Made by a program: the position numbers and the translations under genes. Source: Kribbella aluminosa (GTDB lineage Bacteria > Actinomycetota > Actinomycetes > Propionibacteriales > Kribbellaceae). From it: a DNA stretch of 64,000 bases. The stretch covers positions 1,240,001-1,304,000 of the forward strand of contig NZ_JAGINT010000002.1 of the NCBI RefSeq assembly GCF_017876295.1, given 5' to 3'. The stretch's first letter is position 1. Each line of letters starts with the position of its first letter. Positions 24,811 through 34,139 of this stretch are shown one piece after another. The notes beneath the pieces were generated by a model. That model was not told where the DNA came from and made no database searches. It was given only the letters and a program-made list of their open reading frames with translations.

Positions 24811-25414
24811 TTACTTCAGCTCCACGGTCCATGGCCCACTGCGAAGGACGGTCCAGTTTGCGGTGGGCGTGAGGGCTACCGAGTACTCGGTGTAAAGCTG
24901 GTAGGTGCCGGGGATCAGCGGGGACTGGGTGGTGCCGCAGTGATCGAGCGGTACGGGAATGGTTAGCTCCCTGCTGGCGCGGGCGGCCAGTGTCAGTTGG
25001 ATGGCGCTGGCGGCGATGGGGCCGGTCGTGGCGACCACGGTGCCGTTCCTGACGACGATCACTCGGACCGCACTCGCGGTCGCGCCGTCGACGGCCCCCG
25101 CGGGAACTGTTGGTCAGTACGCCGGTCACTCGGCCGTACACCTCCACGCGAGTGATCGGTTGCTCGGCGATAGTGACTCGGAGCGGTGACTCCGCCGGAT
25201 GCTGACCGGTGAGCTTCGCACCGCATGCCTGTGGGAAGGGCACCGGAGCGGTTGCCGCCACCTGCGGTTGAGGTTCCCCGGGCCGAACGGCCCAGACAAC
25301 CGCGAACACCACTGCGGCGGTGCTGACCGAGACGCCCGCGACTGCGAGCCACGCAGTCCGCCTGCGGCCTCGCCGGGTGCTGGCGGCGTCCTCGGCCAGG
25401 TCCACGATCTTCAT
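24811..25414 (-). pseudogene. Frameshifted membrane-anchored protein gene
   Basis: The first frame, from ATG 25414, encodes MKIVDLAEDAASTRRGRRR, one transmembrane helix (TAWLAVAGVSVSTAAVVFAV) and VEVYGRVTGVLTNSS. The second frame continues ASAVRVIVVRNGTVVATTGP to the natural end GPWTVELK at 24811. The switch falls at the GC-rich run near 25092-25102. Joined, the product would be about 200 residues: cytoplasmic tail, one helix, extracytoplasmic beta domain. I do not recognise the family. It is either a recent pseudogene or a sequencing error in a G/C run. Confidence 0.6.
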
Positions 25415-25495
25415 CGCATACTCCTCACTCGTGCCGAGCGCACTTCTTCCACGCCCAGGACGATCGAGTCGGAGCAAACGTTGCGTCGGGGGTTC

Positions 25496-25520
25496 CTGTA
25501 CCTGTTAGTACAGTGGTGGC
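25496..25520 (+). promoter_or_regulatory. TetR operator overlapping a leaderless promoter
   Basis: CTGTAC-CTGTTA-GTACAG (25496-25513) is a perfect 6-bp inverted repeat. TACAGT (25509-25514) fits a -10 element and ends 6 bases before the GTG start at 25521, with no Shine-Dalgarno. A repressor on the palindrome would block this promoter, as expected for TetR autoregulation. Confidence 0.6.
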
Positions 25521-26078
25521 GTGGAGACGGTTGAGCGGTTGATTCGTAGTGCGCAGGAGATGTTGTGGGAGCGGGGGTACGTCGGGACCTCGCCGAAGGC
25601 GGTGCAGCGGCTTGCGGAGGCCGGCCAGGGGAGTATGTATCACCACTTCACCGGGAAGGCCGACCTGGCGAAGGTGGCGATCGAGCGGTCGGGGGCGGAG
25701 CTGCGGGAGGCTGCCGAGGGGCAACTGGGCGGCGACGGTACGGCGGAGGCGCGGATCGAGGGGTATCTGACGCGCGAGCGGGACGTTCTCAAGGGGTGCC
25801 GGATCGGGCGGCTCGTGGCGGATCCGGAGGTGGTTACGGATCCGGTACTGCGGGCACCGGTCGCGGAGACGTTCGCGTGGCTGCAGCGCCGGCTGGCGGA
25901 GGTGGTTGCCGAGGGCAAGCGTGGTGGCGAGTACCCGGAGTCCGTCGACCCGGAGCGGACCGCCGCGACGATCGCCGCCGTACTGCAGGGTGGTTATGTG
26001 CTGGCCCGCGCGGCCGATTCGCGCGAACCGTTCGACCTTGCGGTCAAGGGTCTCATTGATCTGCTGGAGGCAAAATGA
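25521..26078 (+). CDS. TetR/AcrR-family transcriptional regulator
   Basis: A 185-residue repressor: N-terminal helix-turn-helix (LIRSAQEMLWERGYVGTSPK, then AGQGSMYHHFTGKADLAKVA, the TetR signature) and a C-terminal ligand-binding helical domain with GCRIGRLVADPEV. It starts at GTG 25521, directly behind a palindrome that is its likely own operator. It overlaps the LLM oxidoreductase gene by ATGA, so the two form one unit and the oxidoreductase is the likely regulated function. Ligand unknown. Confidence 0.92.
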   Translation: METVERLIRSAQEMLWERGYVGTSPKAVQRLAEAGQGSMYHHFTGKADLAKVAIERSGAELREAAEGQLGGDGTAEARIEGYLTRERDVLKGCRIGRLVADPEVVTDPVLRAPVAETFAWLQRRLAEVVAEGKRGGEYPESVDPERTAATIAAVLQGGYVLARAADSREPFDLAVKGLIDLLEAK

Positions 26079-26932
26079 AGATCGGCGCGGTGTTCCCACA
26101 GCTCGAGATCGGGGCGGACCCGGCGGTGGTCCGCGAGTGGACGACGACGGTCGAGGCGGCCGGGTACAACCACGTGCTCGCCTACGACCACGTGCTCGGC
26201 GCGGACCCGGCGAACCGTCCGGGCTGGACCGGGTACACCGACAAGTCCTTGTTTCACGAGGTTTTCGTGCTGTTCGGCTATCTGGCCGCGATCACCACGA
26301 CGCTCGAACTCGTCACCGGCGTACTCGTCCTCCCGCAGCGGCAGACCGCGCTCGTCGCGAAACAGGCCGCCGAGGTCGACATCCTGAGCGGCGGCCGGTT
26401 GCGGCTCGGCGTCGGCATCGGCTGGAACCAGGTCGAGTACGACGCGCTCGGCGTACCGTTCGAGAAGCGCGGCGCCCGCCTGAGTCAGCAGGTCGACCTG
26501 TTGCGGAAGCTGTGGGCCGAACCGGTCATCTCGTACGACGGCACGTTCGACCACGTCGAGCAGGCGGGGCTGAATCCACTGCCGGGACGGGAGATCCCGA
26601 TCTGGTTCGGCGGCGGCGCGGATGCCGTACTGCGGCGGACCGGGCGGATCGGCGACGGCTGGATGCCGCAGTCCGCCCCGGACGACACCGCGCGCCGGCA
26701 GCTCGCGCTGATCCGGCAGGCAGCCGAGGACGCCGGCCGCGACCCGCAGGACATCGGTGTCGAGGCCCGCCTGACCCTCGGCGCCGTACCCGAGCAGGAC
26801 TGGCGCGCATTCGCCGACGCCTGGCGAGCCCTCGGCGCAACCCACCTGTGCGTCAACACGATGAACATGGGGCTCTCCCGGCCGGAGGAGCACGCCCAGG
26901 TACTCCGGGAGGTGCTACCGAAGCTCAGCTGA
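26075..26932 (+). CDS. LLM-class F420-dependent oxidoreductase
   Basis: A 285-residue luciferase-like TIM-barrel enzyme: MKIGAVFPQLEIGADPA, then YNHVLAYDHVLGAD, the hallmark VLPQRQTALVAKQAAEVDIL, SGGRLRLGVGIGWNQVEYDA and the C-terminal IPIWFGGGADAVLRRTGRIG. This is the F420-using subgroup common in actinobacteria, which reduces or oxidises small organic substrates. Translationally coupled to the TetR gene. Substrate unknown. Confidence 0.9.
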   Translation: MKIGAVFPQLEIGADPAVVREWTTTVEAAGYNHVLAYDHVLGADPANRPGWTGYTDKSLFHEVFVLFGYLAAITTTLELVTGVLVLPQRQTALVAKQAAEVDILSGGRLRLGVGIGWNQVEYDALGVPFEKRGARLSQQVDLLRKLWAEPVISYDGTFDHVEQAGLNPLPGREIPIWFGGGADAVLRRTGRIGDGWMPQSAPDDTARRQLALIRQAAEDAGRDPQDIGVEARLTLGAVPEQDWRAFADAWRALGATHLCVNTMNMGLSRPEEHAQVLREVLPKLS

Positions 26933-27084
26933 TCGGCGGCTCGCGGTCGAGCGTCATCGTCCGCAGCTTCGAGTGGTGTCTCGCGTCAGGAGGCGGGCGT
27001 GCAGGAGCGCGACGGCTGGATTACGGTGTTGGTATACCGGATAACGGACCACGAGATCGTAGTTCTTGACTAAGGAGCCCCCCA

Positions 27085-28650
27085 GTGTCAGTCGACGTCA
27101 CCGGCCCGCTGCACGAGCGGTACGACGAGATTCTCAGCGAGCGGGCGCTCGGCCTGATCGAGACGCTGCACCGGGCGTACGACGGCCGCCGGCGTGAGCT
27201 GCTCGGGCGGCGTGCGGAGCGGATCGCCGCGATCGTGGCCGGGACGGAGCTGGGGTTCCTGCCGGAGACGCACCAGATCCGCGACGACCCGGAGTGGCGG
27301 GTGGCGCCGCCCGCTCCGGGGATTGTCGACCGCCGGGTCGAGATCACCGGGCCGACCGACCGGAAGATGACGATCAACGCGCTGAACTCCGGCGCCAAGG
27401 TCTGGCTCGCCGACCAGGAGGACGCGAACACGCCGACCTGGGAGAACGTCGTCGGCGGCCAGCTGAACCTGCTGGACGCGATCACCCGGAAGATCGACTT
27501 CAGGACCGGCACGAAGAGCTACGCGCTGAAGCCGGACGACGAGCTCGCGACGATCGTCGTCCGGCCGCGCGGCTGGCACCTGCCGGAGAAGCACATCCTG
27601 GTCGACGGCGAGGAGACGTCGGGCTCGCTGGTGGACTTCGCGCTGTACTTCGCGGCCTGTGCGCAGCTGCAGCTCGACCGCGGCCAGGGCCCGTACTTCT
27701 ATCTGCCGAAGATGGAGTCACACCTCGAGGCGCGGCTGTGGAACGACGTGTTCGTGACCGCGCAAGAGGCGCTCGGGATCCCGCGCGGGACGATCCGGGC
27801 GACGGTACTGATCGAAACCTACCCGGCGGCGTTCGAGATGGAGGAGATCCTCTACGAGCTCCGCGAGCACTCGGCCGGCCTGAACGCGGGCCGTTGGGAC
27901 TACATGTTCAGCGTGATCAAGACCCACCGCACCAGCGGTACGGCGTTCCAGCTGCCGGACCGGAACAGCGTGACGATGACGGTGCCGTTCATGCGGGCGT
28001 ACACCGAACTGCTCGTACGGACCTGCCACAAGCGCGGCGCGCACGCGATCGGCGGCATGGCGGCGTTCATCCCGAGCAAGGACCCGGCGGTGAACGAGCA
28101 GGCGTTCGCCAAGGTCGAGGCCGACAAGACCCGCGAGGCCGGCGACGGCTTCGACGGCTCCTGGGTCGCGCACCCGGGGATGGTCGAGACCTGCCGCAGG
28201 GTCTTCGACGCGGTCCTCGGCGACCGGCCGAACCAGATCGACAAGCTCCGCGAGGACGTCACGGTGACCGCCGAGCAGCTGCTCGACGTCGCCGCCACGC
28301 CCGGCGAGGTCACCGAGGCCGGGCTGCGCAACAATGTCAGCGTCGCGCTGCAGTACCTGGCGGTCTGGCTCGACGGCACCGGTGCGGTCGGCATCTTCAA
28401 CCTGATGGAGGACGCCGCCACCGCCGAGATCTCCCGCTCCCAGATCTGGCAGTGGCGCCGTAACCAGGTCGTCCTGGACACCGGCGAGACCGTCAGCACC
28501 GAGCTGGTCGAGCGGATCGCCGACGAGGAGATCGCCAAGCTCGGCGACCCGGCCCGGTACGCCGCCGCCCGGTCGCTGTTCCTGGAGGTGGCGCTGGCCG
28601 ACGAGTACGTCGACTTCCTGACGATCCCGGCGTACGAGCGCTTCCGCTGA
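27085..28650 (+). CDS. aceB: Malate synthase A (glyoxylate shunt)
   Basis: A 521-residue enzyme condensing glyoxylate with acetyl-CoA to malate. Family blocks are plain: ALNSGAKVWLADQEDANTPT, the active-site RATVLIETYPAAFEMEEILYEL broken across TIRATVLIET and AFEMEEILYEL, GRWDYMFSVIK, GGMAAFIPSK, DGSWVAHPGMV and MEDAATAEISRSQIWQW. Length fits isoform A. GTG 27085 follows AAGGAG by 7 bases. No isocitrate lyase gene is in the window. Upstream, TTACGG (27021) and TAACGG (27042) flank GGTATACC, a possible operator. Confidence 0.95.
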   Translation: MSVDVTGPLHERYDEILSERALGLIETLHRAYDGRRRELLGRRAERIAAIVAGTELGFLPETHQIRDDPEWRVAPPAPGIVDRRVEITGPTDRKMTINALNSGAKVWLADQEDANTPTWENVVGGQLNLLDAITRKIDFRTGTKSYALKPDDELATIVVRPRGWHLPEKHILVDGEETSGSLVDFALYFAACAQLQLDRGQGPYFYLPKMESHLEARLWNDVFVTAQEALGIPRGTIRATVLIETYPAAFEMEEILYELREHSAGLNAGRWDYMFSVIKTHRTSGTAFQLPDRNSVTMTVPFMRAYTELLVRTCHKRGAHAIGGMAAFIPSKDPAVNEQAFAKVEADKTREAGDGFDGSWVAHPGMVETCRRVFDAVLGDRPNQIDKLREDVTVTAEQLLDVAATPGEVTEAGLRNNVSVALQYLAVWLDGTGAVGIFNLMEDAATAEISRSQIWQWRRNQVVLDTGETVSTELVERIADEEIAKLGDPARYAAARSLFLEVALADEYVDFLTIPAYERFR

Positions 28651-28655
28651 AATAA

Positions 28656-28700
28656 TTACGGTAATGGCCGTAAAGCGTTGACTCCGACGCTGTTACGGCC
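28656..28700. promoter_or_regulatory. TTACGG/CCGTAA motif cluster upstream of the ABC importer operon
   Basis: Three half-sites occur: TTACGG (28656-28661), CCGTAA (28668-28673) and TTACGG (28693-28698). The first two form TTACGG-N6-CCGTAA. The second and third also belong to a hairpin, GGCCGTAA-AGCG with CGCTGTTACGGCC, that could end aceB transcription. A similar TTATGG-N4-CCGTAA lies at 37598 before the deacetylase-like gene, suggesting a common regulator. Confidence 0.5.
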
Positions 28701-28751
28701 CTACGGTCGCGCCATAAGTCGAGTTCAGGACGCCAGAAAGGCGGCATTTCC

Positions 28752-30548
28752 TTGGCTATCAGCGCCCATCTCTCTGTTCGCCAGTCCCCGGTCGGTCAGA
28801 CCCGGCGTGACTTCCTTCGGCTGTCCGGTCTCACGATCGCCGCGATCGGCGGCAGCTGGTCGCTGACCGGCTGCGGCCTGTTCGGTGCCGACAGCAAGGC
28901 TCCCGACGGCCAGTCGACGCTGAAGATCGACTACGTTCCGGTCGAGGTGCTGGATCCGCAGGTGATCACCAACGGCATGTGGATCCTCAGTCGCGGAATC
29001 TCCGAGGGCCTGGTCGCCCAGAACGAGAACGGCGACGGTGTGCAGCCCGCCGTCGCCAGCGAGTGGAAGGTCTCCGACGACCACCTGACGTACACCTTCA
29101 CGCTGCGCGGCAACGCCCAGTGGTCCGACGGCAAACCGGTCGTCGCACAGGACTTCGAGCGCACCTACAAGCGGCTGTTCACCCCGGCGGGCGGCTCGGC
29201 CGGCGGTACGACGCTCGGCGCGAACAGCTACCAGACCGCCACCGGGATCAAGGGCGCGCAGGACTTCCTGTCCGGTGTACTGACCGACTGGACCAAGGTC
29301 GGCGTACATGCGAACGGGGACCACGAGCTCGTCCTCACGCTCGCCCACCCGAACCCGGACTTCCTGCTCGCGCTCACCCATCCGGCGATGCTGCCGTTGC
29401 CGATGGACCTCGTCGAGAGCAAGCCGAAGGACTGGCAGAACCCGCCGAACTACGTGTCCAACGGGCCGTACACCGTGACCGAATGGGTCGCGAACTCGCG
29501 GCTGATCCTGGTACCGAACGAGAAGTACTGGGACCGCGGCAACGTCAAGGTCGGCCGCATCCAGGTGAACCTCGTCGAGCCGAGCGCGGCCGCGACGGCC
29601 ACCGTGCCGTACGAGAACGGCGAGACCGACCTCGTCCAGCTCGCCGGACCGGACGTACTGCGGTTCCAGAAGAGCGCGACGTTGTCGAAGGAACTCGAGC
29701 AGACCGAGAACTACAGCATCCTCTACCTCGCGAAGCTGCGCAGTCAGCACAAGGCGATGGACGACGTACGGGTCCGTAAGGCGCTGTCGCTGGCGCTGGA
29801 CCGCAAGACGCTGGCCGGCGTCCAACCCGGTCAGCAGCCCGGCGTCTCGCTGGTGACCAGCCGGGCGAAGGGCTGGGACGACAGCATCGCGATCAAGGAG
29901 GACGTCGGCGAGGCGAAGCAGTTGCTCGCCCAGGCCGGCTACCCGAACGGTCAGGGCCTGCCGCCGGTCCGGCTGCTGGTCGGCGTACCGGACACGACGC
30001 TCGCCGACGCGATCGTGGACAGCTGGACCAAGCAGCTCGGGATCAAGGCGGTCGTCGACCACGTCGAGGCCGGCGTCTACACCGAGCGCCGCTGGCAGGT
30101 GCAGAAGGGCGACTACATCGGCTTCTACTACGGCACGTTCGCCGGGCTGCCGACCTGGCCGACGATGGTCGGGTCGTTGTGGTCGCCGCAGAACGTCCAG
30201 GAGATCAGCCTGCCGAGCGACCAGTGGCAGAAGTACCAGGCGGTGCAGGACGACAAGACCATGACGCCTGCCGCGAAGACCGCCCAGCTCAAGGCGATCC
30301 GCACCGGGTACGCGGCCAAGCCCGCGCTGGAGATCGGCACGCTGGTCGAGCAGGCCGCTGCCGAGTCCGATGACGCGAAGCGGCTGGCGTTGTACAAGCA
30401 GGCCGCCAAGCTGCGTGAAGAGCAGTACCTGTACTTGCCGGTGCTCTGGCAGAGCCTGTTCCACGCGGTCAAGCCGAAGGTGCACGGCCTGCAGTTGCGG
30501 GCGTACCCGGACTACTTCTACCTCAAGCCGCTCAGCGTGGTGAGCTGA
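28752..30548 (+). CDS. ABC importer substrate-binding lipoprotein (peptide/nickel family), Tat-exported
   Basis: A 598-residue family-5 solute-binding protein. The N-terminus has a twin-arginine motif, QTRRDFLRLSG, followed by a hydrophobic run and lipobox SLTGC, so it should be exported folded and lipid-anchored. Typical blocks include LVAQNENGDGVQPAVASEWK, LRGNAQWSDGKPVVAQDFE, VSNGPYTVTEWV and VRKALSLALDRKTL. It begins at TTG 28752 with AAAGGCGG upstream. It heads a five-gene importer operon with two permeases and two ATPases. The ligand is probably an oligopeptide or another amide or sugar-like compound; I cannot tell which. Confidence 0.9.
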   Translation: MAISAHLSVRQSPVGQTRRDFLRLSGLTIAAIGGSWSLTGCGLFGADSKAPDGQSTLKIDYVPVEVLDPQVITNGMWILSRGISEGLVAQNENGDGVQPAVASEWKVSDDHLTYTFTLRGNAQWSDGKPVVAQDFERTYKRLFTPAGGSAGGTTLGANSYQTATGIKGAQDFLSGVLTDWTKVGVHANGDHELVLTLAHPNPDFLLALTHPAMLPLPMDLVESKPKDWQNPPNYVSNGPYTVTEWVANSRLILVPNEKYWDRGNVKVGRIQVNLVEPSAAATATVPYENGETDLVQLAGPDVLRFQKSATLSKELEQTENYSILYLAKLRSQHKAMDDVRVRKALSLALDRKTLAGVQPGQQPGVSLVTSRAKGWDDSIAIKEDVGEAKQLLAQAGYPNGQGLPPVRLLVGVPDTTLADAIVDSWTKQLGIKAVVDHVEAGVYTERRWQVQKGDYIGFYYGTFAGLPTWPTMVGSLWSPQNVQEISLPSDQWQKYQAVQDDKTMTPAAKTAQLKAIRTGYAAKPALEIGTLVEQAAAESDDAKRLALYKQAAKLREEQYLYLPVLWQSLFHAVKPKVHGLQLRAYPDYFYLKPLSVVS

Positions 30549-30550
30549 CC

Positions 30551-31528
30551 GTGGGGCTCGCCGTCTACATCGGCAAGCGCGTGGTGCGGCTGGTCCTGTC
30601 CCTGATCGCGGTCTCGATCCTGACCTTTACCCTGCTGCAGCTCGCACCGGGCAACTTCGCGGACCTGCAGCGGGTGAACAGCGGCGCCACCAACCTCGGC
30701 GGCGTCGGCACCGAGTCGATGGTCGGCGAGCTCGAGTCCCGGTACGGCGCCGACGTACCGGCCTGGAAGCAGTACCTGATCTTCATGAAGGGTGCGGCGC
30801 ACTGGGACTTCGGGCCGTCGTACAAGTACGCCAGCCGGAACGTCCAGGACATCATCGCCGAGGCGTTCCCGGTGTCGGCGACGTTGGCGTTGCTGGCCGT
30901 CCTGCTCGCGCTGCTGATCGCCGTACCGGTCGGGGTGTTCGCGGCGTTGCGGCAGAACTCGAAGTCCGACCATACGACGATGTTCGTGGTCACGCTCGGG
31001 CACGCGCTGCCCAGCTACCTGACCGCGGCGTTCATGATCCTGCTGTTCTCCGCCACGCTGAAGCTGCTGCCGTCCGGCGGCTGGAACGGGCCGAAGGACC
31101 TGATCCTGCCGGTGCTCGCGCTGAGCCTCGGCCCGGCCGCGGTGCTGGCCCGGTACGTGCGGTCGAGCATGCTGGAGACGTTGCGCGAGGAGTACATCAC
31201 GGCGGCGCTGGCCAAGGGCGGTCCACGGCGTACCGTCATCGTCCGGCACGCGCTGCGCAATTCCCTGATCCCGCTGGTCACCGTGGCCGGACCGCTGCTG
31301 GCGGCGTTGATGACCGGCACCGTGTTCGTCGAGGCGCTGCTGCGGATCCCCGGTCTCGGCCTGTACTTCGCCAACGCGGCCGCCAGTCGGGACATGCCGT
31401 TGCTGATGGGTACGGCGTTGTTCTTCGCGCTGATCCTGATGGTGACCAACCTGGTCGTGGACCTGGCGTACGGGCTCCTCGATCCGCGAATCCGTGCGGC
31501 CGGAGGTGGTCCCCATGACCGCGACTGA
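30551..31528 (+). CDS. ABC importer permease, DppB-type
   Basis: A 325-residue inner-membrane permease with six hydrophobic segments. It has the DppB-like start (IGKRVVRLVLSLIAVSILTF) and the EAA loop REEYITAALAKGGPRRTVIV with LRNSLIPLV following, which contacts the ATPases. Starts at GTG 30551, 3 bases after the binding-protein gene, and overlaps the next permease gene by 14 bases. Confidence 0.92.
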   Translation: MGLAVYIGKRVVRLVLSLIAVSILTFTLLQLAPGNFADLQRVNSGATNLGGVGTESMVGELESRYGADVPAWKQYLIFMKGAAHWDFGPSYKYASRNVQDIIAEAFPVSATLALLAVLLALLIAVPVGVFAALRQNSKSDHTTMFVVTLGHALPSYLTAAFMILLFSATLKLLPSGGWNGPKDLILPVLALSLGPAAVLARYVRSSMLETLREEYITAALAKGGPRRTVIVRHALRNSLIPLVTVAGPLLAALMTGTVFVEALLRIPGLGLYFANAAASRDMPLLMGTALFFALILMVTNLVVDLAYGLLDPRIRAAGGGPHDRD

Positions 31529-32390
31529 GGGCGTGAGGGTTGCGCGCGGTCCGTGGGCGCGGGCCTGGTCCAGGTTTCGTCGGCACCGGCTGGCGTTCGG
31601 GAGCCTGATCTTCTGCGCGTTCCTGATCCTCGTCGCGATCGCCGCGCCGCTGATCGCGCCGTACGGCTATGAAGAGACCGATATCCAGCACAAGCTCGCG
31701 GGGCCGGGATCCGCGGGGCATCTGCTCGGGACCGACCTGCTCGGCCGGGACATCCTGAGCCGGCTGATCTACGGCCTGCAGACCGCGCTGACCGTGGCGT
31801 TCGGTGCCGAGCTGACGGCGCTCGTGCTGGCGCTGGCGATCGGGCTGCTCGCGGGCTACCTCGGCGGGCGGGTCGAGCAGGTGCTGATGGCGTTCACCGA
31901 CGTGATGTACGCGTTCCCGAGCTACCTGTTCGCGGTCGTGATGGTGACCGTGCTGGGGCGCAGCATCTTCGCGCTGGTGGTCGCGATCGGGATCGCCTCC
32001 TGGGTCACGCAGGCCCGGCTGGTCCGCGCGCAGGTGCTGACGCTGAAACAGCGCGAGTACGTCGAGGCGGCCCGGTCGATGGGCGCGAAGGGCACCACGA
32101 TCGCGATCCGGTACATCCTGCCGAACGCGATCGGCCCGATCCTGGTCACCACCAGCTTCGCGATCCCGGCCGCGATCGCCGCCGAGGCAGGGCTCGCGCT
32201 GCTCGGGCTGGGCGTCCAGCCGCCGACCCCGTCGTGGGGCGCGATGATCAGCGACGGCAGCCGGTACCTGCTGGCCGCGCCGCACCTGCTGGTCGCGCCG
32301 GCGGTGCTGTTCGCATTGACGCTGCTGGCGTTCACGTGGATCGGCGACGGCGTACGGGACGCGTTCGACGCGAGTGGGGAGCAGCGATGA
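31515..32390 (+). CDS. ABC importer permease, DppC-type
   Basis: A 291-residue permease pairing with the DppB-type protein. It has the DppC N-terminus (FRRHRLAFGSLIFCAFLILV), LLGTDLLGRDILSRLIYG, the EAA loop KQREYVEAARSMGAKGTTIA and GLALLGLGVQPPTPSWGAMI. ATG 31515 is chosen over GTG 31494 because GGAGGTGG lies 5 bases upstream. It overlaps the following ATPase gene by ATGA. Confidence 0.92.
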   Translation: MTATEGVRVARGPWARAWSRFRRHRLAFGSLIFCAFLILVAIAAPLIAPYGYEETDIQHKLAGPGSAGHLLGTDLLGRDILSRLIYGLQTALTVAFGAELTALVLALAIGLLAGYLGGRVEQVLMAFTDVMYAFPSYLFAVVMVTVLGRSIFALVVAIGIASWVTQARLVRAQVLTLKQREYVEAARSMGAKGTTIAIRYILPNAIGPILVTTSFAIPAAIAAEAGLALLGLGVQPPTPSWGAMISDGSRYLLAAPHLLVAPAVLFALTLLAFTWIGDGVRDAFDASGEQR

Positions 32391-33355
32391 GCCTGTTGTC
32401 GGTCCGGGAGCTGCGGACGACGTTCCGACGTGAGGGCGGCGATCCGCTGACTGCGGTCGACGGCGTTTCGTTCGACGTACAGCGGGGACAGGCGCTGGCG
32501 GTCGTCGGGGAGAGCGGGAGCGGCAAGAGCGTGACGATGCGCAGCGTGCTGGGCATCCTGCCGCGGACCGCGCGGATCACCGGCGGCCAGGCGCTGTACG
32601 GCGGCCGGGACCTGCTCGCGATCGGCGACAAGGAGCTGCGCCGGATCCGCGGCCGCGACATCGCGATGGTGTTCCAGAGCGCGATGGAGGCGATGAACCC
32701 GACGCTGACGCTCGAGCGGCAGCTCACCGAGCACCTGATCTGGCACGGCCTGTGCACGAAGGCGGAAGCCCGCAAGCGCGCGATCCGGGCGCTCGGCGAC
32801 GTCGGCATCCCGGACCCGGAGAAGCGGATCCGCACGTACCCGTTCCAGCTCTCCGGCGGGATGCGGCAACGGGCGATGATCGCGATGGCGATGGTGACCG
32901 AGCCGGCGCTGCTGATCGCCGACGAGCCGACCACCGCGGTCGACGTCACCGTGCAACGCCAGATCCTCGACCTGCTGGCGGACCTGAAAGCGCGCGGCAC
33001 GGGGATCGTGATGATCACCCACGACCTCGGTGTCGCGCGGTACTTCTGCGACGACGCCGTCGTGATGTACGCCGGACGGGTCGTCGAACGCGCGCCGATG
33101 GGGACGCTGCTCGACGACCCGCGGCATCCGTACAGCGTCGGCCTGCTCGGGTCGGGCGTCGAGGTCGGCGGACGCGACCTGCCGCTGCGGCCGATCCCCG
33201 GCAGCCCGCCCGACCTCTCCCGGCGTCCGGAGGGCTGCCCGTTCCATCCGCGCTGCCCGCAGGCCGAACTCCCGCGCTGCAGCACCGAACAGGAACCGTT
33301 GACGATCGGCCCCTCGCGGGACGCCGCCTGCTGGAAGGTAACCGCCGATGTCTGA
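32387..33355 (+). CDS. ABC importer ATP-binding protein, DppD-type
   Basis: A 322-residue ATPase with Walker A GESGSGKSV, signature LSGGMRQRAMIA, Walker B LLIADEPTT and switch His in MITHDLGV. The C-terminal oligopeptide-transporter extension is present, with the Cys cluster CPFHPRCPQAE that binds an iron-sulfur cluster in some homologues. Overlaps its neighbours on both sides (ATGA upstream, 8 bases downstream). Confidence 0.93.
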   Translation: MSLLSVRELRTTFRREGGDPLTAVDGVSFDVQRGQALAVVGESGSGKSVTMRSVLGILPRTARITGGQALYGGRDLLAIGDKELRRIRGRDIAMVFQSAMEAMNPTLTLERQLTEHLIWHGLCTKAEARKRAIRALGDVGIPDPEKRIRTYPFQLSGGMRQRAMIAMAMVTEPALLIADEPTTAVDVTVQRQILDLLADLKARGTGIVMITHDLGVARYFCDDAVVMYAGRVVERAPMGTLLDDPRHPYSVGLLGSGVEVGGRDLPLRPIPGSPPDLSRRPEGCPFHPRCPQAELPRCSTEQEPLTIGPSRDAACWKVTADV

Positions 33356-34127
33356 GCCGCTGATCCGGGCCTCGTCGGTGACCAAGGTCTTCAGGACCCG
33401 GGCCGGTGAGGTGCGCGCTGTCGACGACGTGTCGCTGACCGTGCATCGGGGCGAGACGCTCGGGCTGGTCGGGGAGAGCGGCAGCGGCAAGTCGACGATG
33501 GCGCGGCTGATGATGGGGCTGCAGACGCCGACCTCGGGACGGGTCGAGTTCGACGGGCGTGATCTGGGTACGCTGCCGGCTCGTGAGTTGCGGTTGCTGC
33601 GCCCGCGGATGCAGATGGTGTTCCAGAACCCGTACGGTTCGCTGTTGCCGCACTTCAGCGCGATCGGCAACGTGATGGAGCCACTGCGGCTGCACGACCG
33701 TGGCGACCGGGAGTCCCGGCGTACGACGGCTTTGGAACTGCTTGAGCTGGTGGGGATCAACACGCACCATGCGGAGCTGTATCCGCGGCAGTTCTCGGGT
33801 GGTCAGCAGCAGCGGATCGCGATCGCGCGGGCGCTGGCGCTCGAACCCGAGCTGCTGGTCTGCGACGAGCCGACGTCGTCGTTGGACGTGTCGATCCAGG
33901 CGCAGATCCTCGAACTCTTCACCGACCTGCGCGATCGGCTGGGGCTGTCGTTCCTCTTCATCTCGCACAACCTGGCCGTTGTCGAACGGCTGGCCGATCG
34001 CGTCGCTGTGATGAACAAGGGGCGACTGGTCGAGGAGAGCCCGACCGAGGAGTTGTTCCGCGATCCGCAGGATCCTTATACGCAACAACTTCTTGCTGCC
34101 GTACTGCCCATTCGGCAGGACGGCTGA
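33348..34127 (+). CDS. ABC importer ATP-binding protein, DppF-type
   Basis: A 259-residue ATPase with Walker A GESGSGKST, Q-loop MVFQNPYGSLLPHF, signature FSGGQQQRIAIARALAL, Walker B LLVCDEPTSSLD and His in FISHNLAVVE. It ends at RQDG and lacks most of the C-terminal extension usual in the DppF/OppF family. It is the last transport gene of the operon and energises uptake together with the DppD-type partner. Confidence 0.92.
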   Translation: MSEPLIRASSVTKVFRTRAGEVRAVDDVSLTVHRGETLGLVGESGSGKSTMARLMMGLQTPTSGRVEFDGRDLGTLPARELRLLRPRMQMVFQNPYGSLLPHFSAIGNVMEPLRLHDRGDRESRRTTALELLELVGINTHHAELYPRQFSGGQQQRIAIARALALEPELLVCDEPTSSLDVSIQAQILELFTDLRDRLGLSFLFISHNLAVVERLADRVAVMNKGRLVEESPTEELFRDPQDPYTQQLLAAVLPIRQDG

Positions 34128-34139
34128 GAGACTGCTGTC

